A stretch of 64,000 nt of DNA from Clostridium sp. CAG:288. GTDB taxonomy: Bacteria; Bacillota_I; Bacilli_A; RFN20; CAG-288. A program made the position numbers and the translations under genes. The DNA lies in assembly GCA_000437395.1 (NCBI GenBank), contig FR898192.1, positions 159,316 to 223,315 on the forward strand. Direction: 5' to 3'. The stretch's first letter is position 1, and every line of letters starts with the position of its first letter. This document shows positions 61,926 to 64,000 of the stretch, piece by piece. The notes under the pieces are model-generated. The model saw only the letters and a program-made list of their open reading frames with translations. It did not search any database and was not told where the DNA came from.

Positions 61926-62075
61926 GAAGATTGATTTTTAAAATAACAAATATATGCCATTTATAACATTTATTTTAGAAAATAAGGGGTTTCATGACTA
62001 TAAATTGTCTTTACAACATAATTTTTAATAGATATAATTTGATTGAGGAAACAATAGAAAAAGGATTTTTTACCA

Positions 62076-62951
62076 ATGAAAAAAAACATTTTTAATAAAA
62101 TTATTAGAGGTGATGGACAAGAAAAAGAACTTCCTTTAACTAGAAGAAAACAAATTTTATCTATTGTTAAGGACAACTATGGCTATTTATTTGTTTATCA
62201 AATAATATCTTTCTTATTTGTTTTGCCAGCAATTATATTCTTTATGGTTATGCTTTCGCAAAGAAATGGTGAGCTAATAAATGCTGCTGAGGAAAATAAA
62301 CTCACCATAATGTTATCTTATAACTTTACAACGTTTTTAATAATGATTCCGCTTTTGGGTTTAGCTGGAATAGGATTTACATCAATGCTTGCATTTATAC
62401 GTAATCAAGCGGTTGATAAAGTAGGAAGAGGATATAAAGATTTCTTTAAAGGAATGAAAGAAAATATAGTTGTAGGATTCATAGGATTTGCAATTATAGG
62501 GTTAATGCAGTTTATCATGATTATGACGATAACATATTATGGTAATTCTAAGCTTCCATTTTTCTTAGTTAGTTTATTAATCTTTATGTCAGCTATCGCT
62601 TTTATAATTTCTTTTGTTTATGTCTTCTATTTAATAACAATGCATATGAACTATAGCTTAACTTTTAAGGATTTAATAAAAAATAGTGCTATTTTTACAT
62701 TTAAAAGATTCTTTAGCACTTTAGGAATAATTATATTAGCACTTATCCCTTGGCTTTTAATTTTTTTCTCTCACGGTCCATACACAATTTGGCTCATAGT
62801 TATGCTTTTATTTTTTGGACTATGCTATAGTGCTTTAATAATTAATGCTTTTTCTTTATATTTGTTCGATAAAAATATTAATATCAATCAATTCCCAGAT
62901 AGTTATAAAAGAGGTTTAAGAAAGGAGTTAAAAAATGACAACAATAAATGA
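62076..62951 (+). CDS. YesL-like (DUF624) membrane protein
   Basis: The product has 291 residues with about six membrane helices. NPF-like features are weak, but the helix pattern and the late segment NAFSLYLFDKNININQFPD match the YesL/DUF624 group, which often accompanies carbohydrate-use operons. It ends in TGA overlapping the LacI start by 17 bp, so the two are translated together. Confidence 0.65.
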   Translation: MKKNIFNKIIRGDGQEKELPLTRRKQILSIVKDNYGYLFVYQIISFLFVLPAIIFFMVMLSQRNGELINAAEENKLTIMLSYNFTTFLIMIPLLGLAGIGFTSMLAFIRNQAVDKVGRGYKDFFKGMKENIVVGFIGFAIIGLMQFIMIMTITYYGNSKLPFFLVSLLIFMSAIAFIISFVYVFYLITMHMNYSLTFKDLIKNSAIFTFKRFFSTLGIIILALIPWLLIFFSHGPYTIWLIVMLLFFGLCYSALIINAFSLYLFDKNININQFPDSYKRGLRKELKNDNNK

Positions 62952-63939
62952 TATTGCTAAAAAAGCTGGTGTTGCCAAATCGACAGTATCTAACGTTTTC
63001 TCAAAGAAAAAATACGTTAGTCCTGAAATTTGCGAAAGAGTAATGAAAATTTGTAAAGAATTAGATTTCCAACCTAATTTTTATGCTGCTTCTCTTTCAA
63101 ACAAACAAAAAACAAACCTTATAGGATTGTTTTTAGAAACGAGTGAATCAGGAGATTATAGACCATTCTATAATGAATTAATAAAATCGGTCTTAGTTAA
63201 TGCATCTTCTTTGTCTTACAATGTCGTAGTTTATTATGGATTAGATTCTGATAGTACAAGAAATAAACTGGTAATGGGAAGATCTCCTATTGATGGAGCT
63301 ATTATTCTATCACCATCATTAAATGATGAAAGAATCGAAGCTATTAAAGAAAAATTAATTCCATGCGTTATTATTGGTAGACATGATATTAACTTGCCAT
63401 TTTCAACAATTGACGTCGATAATGTTCATTTAGTCGAAGAAGTCGTTAGTGAAATGAAAGAAAGCGGTAGAAATAATATTTATTTAATAAACTCTAACGA
63501 TCAACTAACAATTTCAAAAGATAGATCTATTGGCTTTGCTAAAGCGTACAACTTAGATGAAAAGGAAATTGAAAATCACATTTTCTATTCAAAATTTTCA
63601 ACTAAAGAGGATGGCTATTACTACGCTATGCACGCTATAAAAGAAGGGGCGGATGCAATTATTACAGCTTCTGAAATAATAGCTCGTGGAGCTTATGCAG
63701 CTATAAAAGATATGAATAAAGAGATAGGAACTGATGTTGCTGTCTTCTCTTTAGGTTATTCTTTTGGTGAAAAAAACAATTTTTCTCCAAGTTTAACATA
63801 TGCTATTCAAGACTATAATTTATTCGGAGAAAAGGCGACAAAAATGCTAATTGATGCTATTGAAAACAACAATGAGAAAACCAATTTGCTATTGACGAGC
63901 CGCATCCATTATCACAATTCTTTTAAAAAAATTAATTAA
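62935..63939 (+). CDS. LacI-family transcriptional regulator
   Basis: The product has 334 residues. The HTH TTINDIAKKAGVAKSTVSNV is at the N-terminus, followed by the hinge and a periplasmic-binding-protein-like sensor domain (DGAIILSP, VIIGRHDINLPFSTIDVDN). AAAGGAG precedes the start, which overlaps the YesL-like gene. It probably controls the alpha-mannosidase locus with a mannose-related effector (inference). Confidence 0.9.
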   Translation: MTTINDIAKKAGVAKSTVSNVFSKKKYVSPEICERVMKICKELDFQPNFYAASLSNKQKTNLIGLFLETSESGDYRPFYNELIKSVLVNASSLSYNVVVYYGLDSDSTRNKLVMGRSPIDGAIILSPSLNDERIEAIKEKLIPCVIIGRHDINLPFSTIDVDNVHLVEEVVSEMKESGRNNIYLINSNDQLTISKDRSIGFAKAYNLDEKEIENHIFYSKFSTKEDGYYYAMHAIKEGADAIITASEIIARGAYAAIKDMNKEIGTDVAVFSLGYSFGEKNNFSPSLTYAIQDYNLFGEKATKMLIDAIENNNEKTNLLLTSRIHYHNSFKKIN

Positions 63940-63942
63940 TAA

Positions 63943-64000
63943 TTGACATTTTAAACGGTTGTCTTCTATAATTGAAATATGAAAGCTCTTACAAATTTTG
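63943..64000 (+). promoter_or_regulatory. Promoter and first codons of a gene leaving the window
   Basis: TTGACA (63943-63948), 18 bp, TATAAT (63967-63972). An ATG at 63979 (MKALTNF) lies at about the predicted start of transcription, with no ribosome binding site, which would mean a leaderless message if this is the true start. Confidence 0.5.

Overview
The window is AT-rich chromosomal DNA from a low-GC Gram-positive-type anaerobe, most likely a gut-associated member of Bacillota (Erysipelotrichia/Tenericutes-like). The evidence is a canonical S10-spc-alpha ribosomal operon with secY-adk-map-infA-rpmJ-rpsM-rpsK-rpoA-rplQ, a zinc-type S14, a four-Cys adenylate kinase lid, Gram-positive-style ribosome binding sites, many lipoproteins and strong AT bias. 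rpmD (L30) is missing between rpsE and rplO, which points towards the Mollicutes side. UGA is used as a normal stop (infA, several ATGA-overlapping gene pairs), so the code is standard. The species cannot be named from the sequence alone.

Layout. 1-4 kb: partial methyltransferase-like gene, XRE membrane regulator, TPR-like membrane protein plus a PP2C-type phosphatase. 4.1-5.1 kb: aldo-keto reductase with a TetR-type double operator. 5.1-17.7 kb: a nine-gene minus-strand operon, the most unusual system here. A FecBCD-type importer (binding lipoprotein, two permeases, ATPase) is followed by two paralogous transglutaminase-like lipoproteins, a 1000-aa FIVAR-containing lipoprotein, a NifH-like reductase and two NifD/NifK-like subunits. 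No nitrogen-fixation cofactor genes are present. I infer import and reductive processing of a tetrapyrrole or metallophore. 17.7-31.4 kb: mixed housekeeping and accessory genes, three tRNAs, and several genes broken by single lesions (flotillin, acetyltransferase, aldo-keto reductase, lipoprotein, RibD/DHFR-like). A TetR gene at 28.4 kb carries the same duplicated operators, at the same 38-bp spacing, as the reductase gene 23 kb away, which defines a small regulon of reductases and a flavodoxin.

31.4-39.5 kb is accessory DNA. It holds a serpin-like lipoprotein, a RhuM-Fic protein, an XRE regulator fused to an iron-sulfur flavoprotein-like domain, a wrecked serine recombinase, a restriction-specificity fragment, less AT-rich lipoprotein genes, a BspA-type leucine-rich repeat fragment, a three-copy 20-bp repeat and a candidate small RNA. 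It ends near a tRNA-Leu. 39.6-57.9 kb is core: pncB, pyrG, then the ribosomal superoperon. There, L5 carries a histone-H1-like Lys/Ala-rich N-terminal tail and L4 a Cys-rich C-terminal tail. 57.9-64 kb: a PF06541-type membrane protein, a GH38 alpha-mannosidase, a YesL-like membrane protein and a LacI regulator, which together look like a mannoglycan-use locus, then the promoter of a gene that runs off the window.
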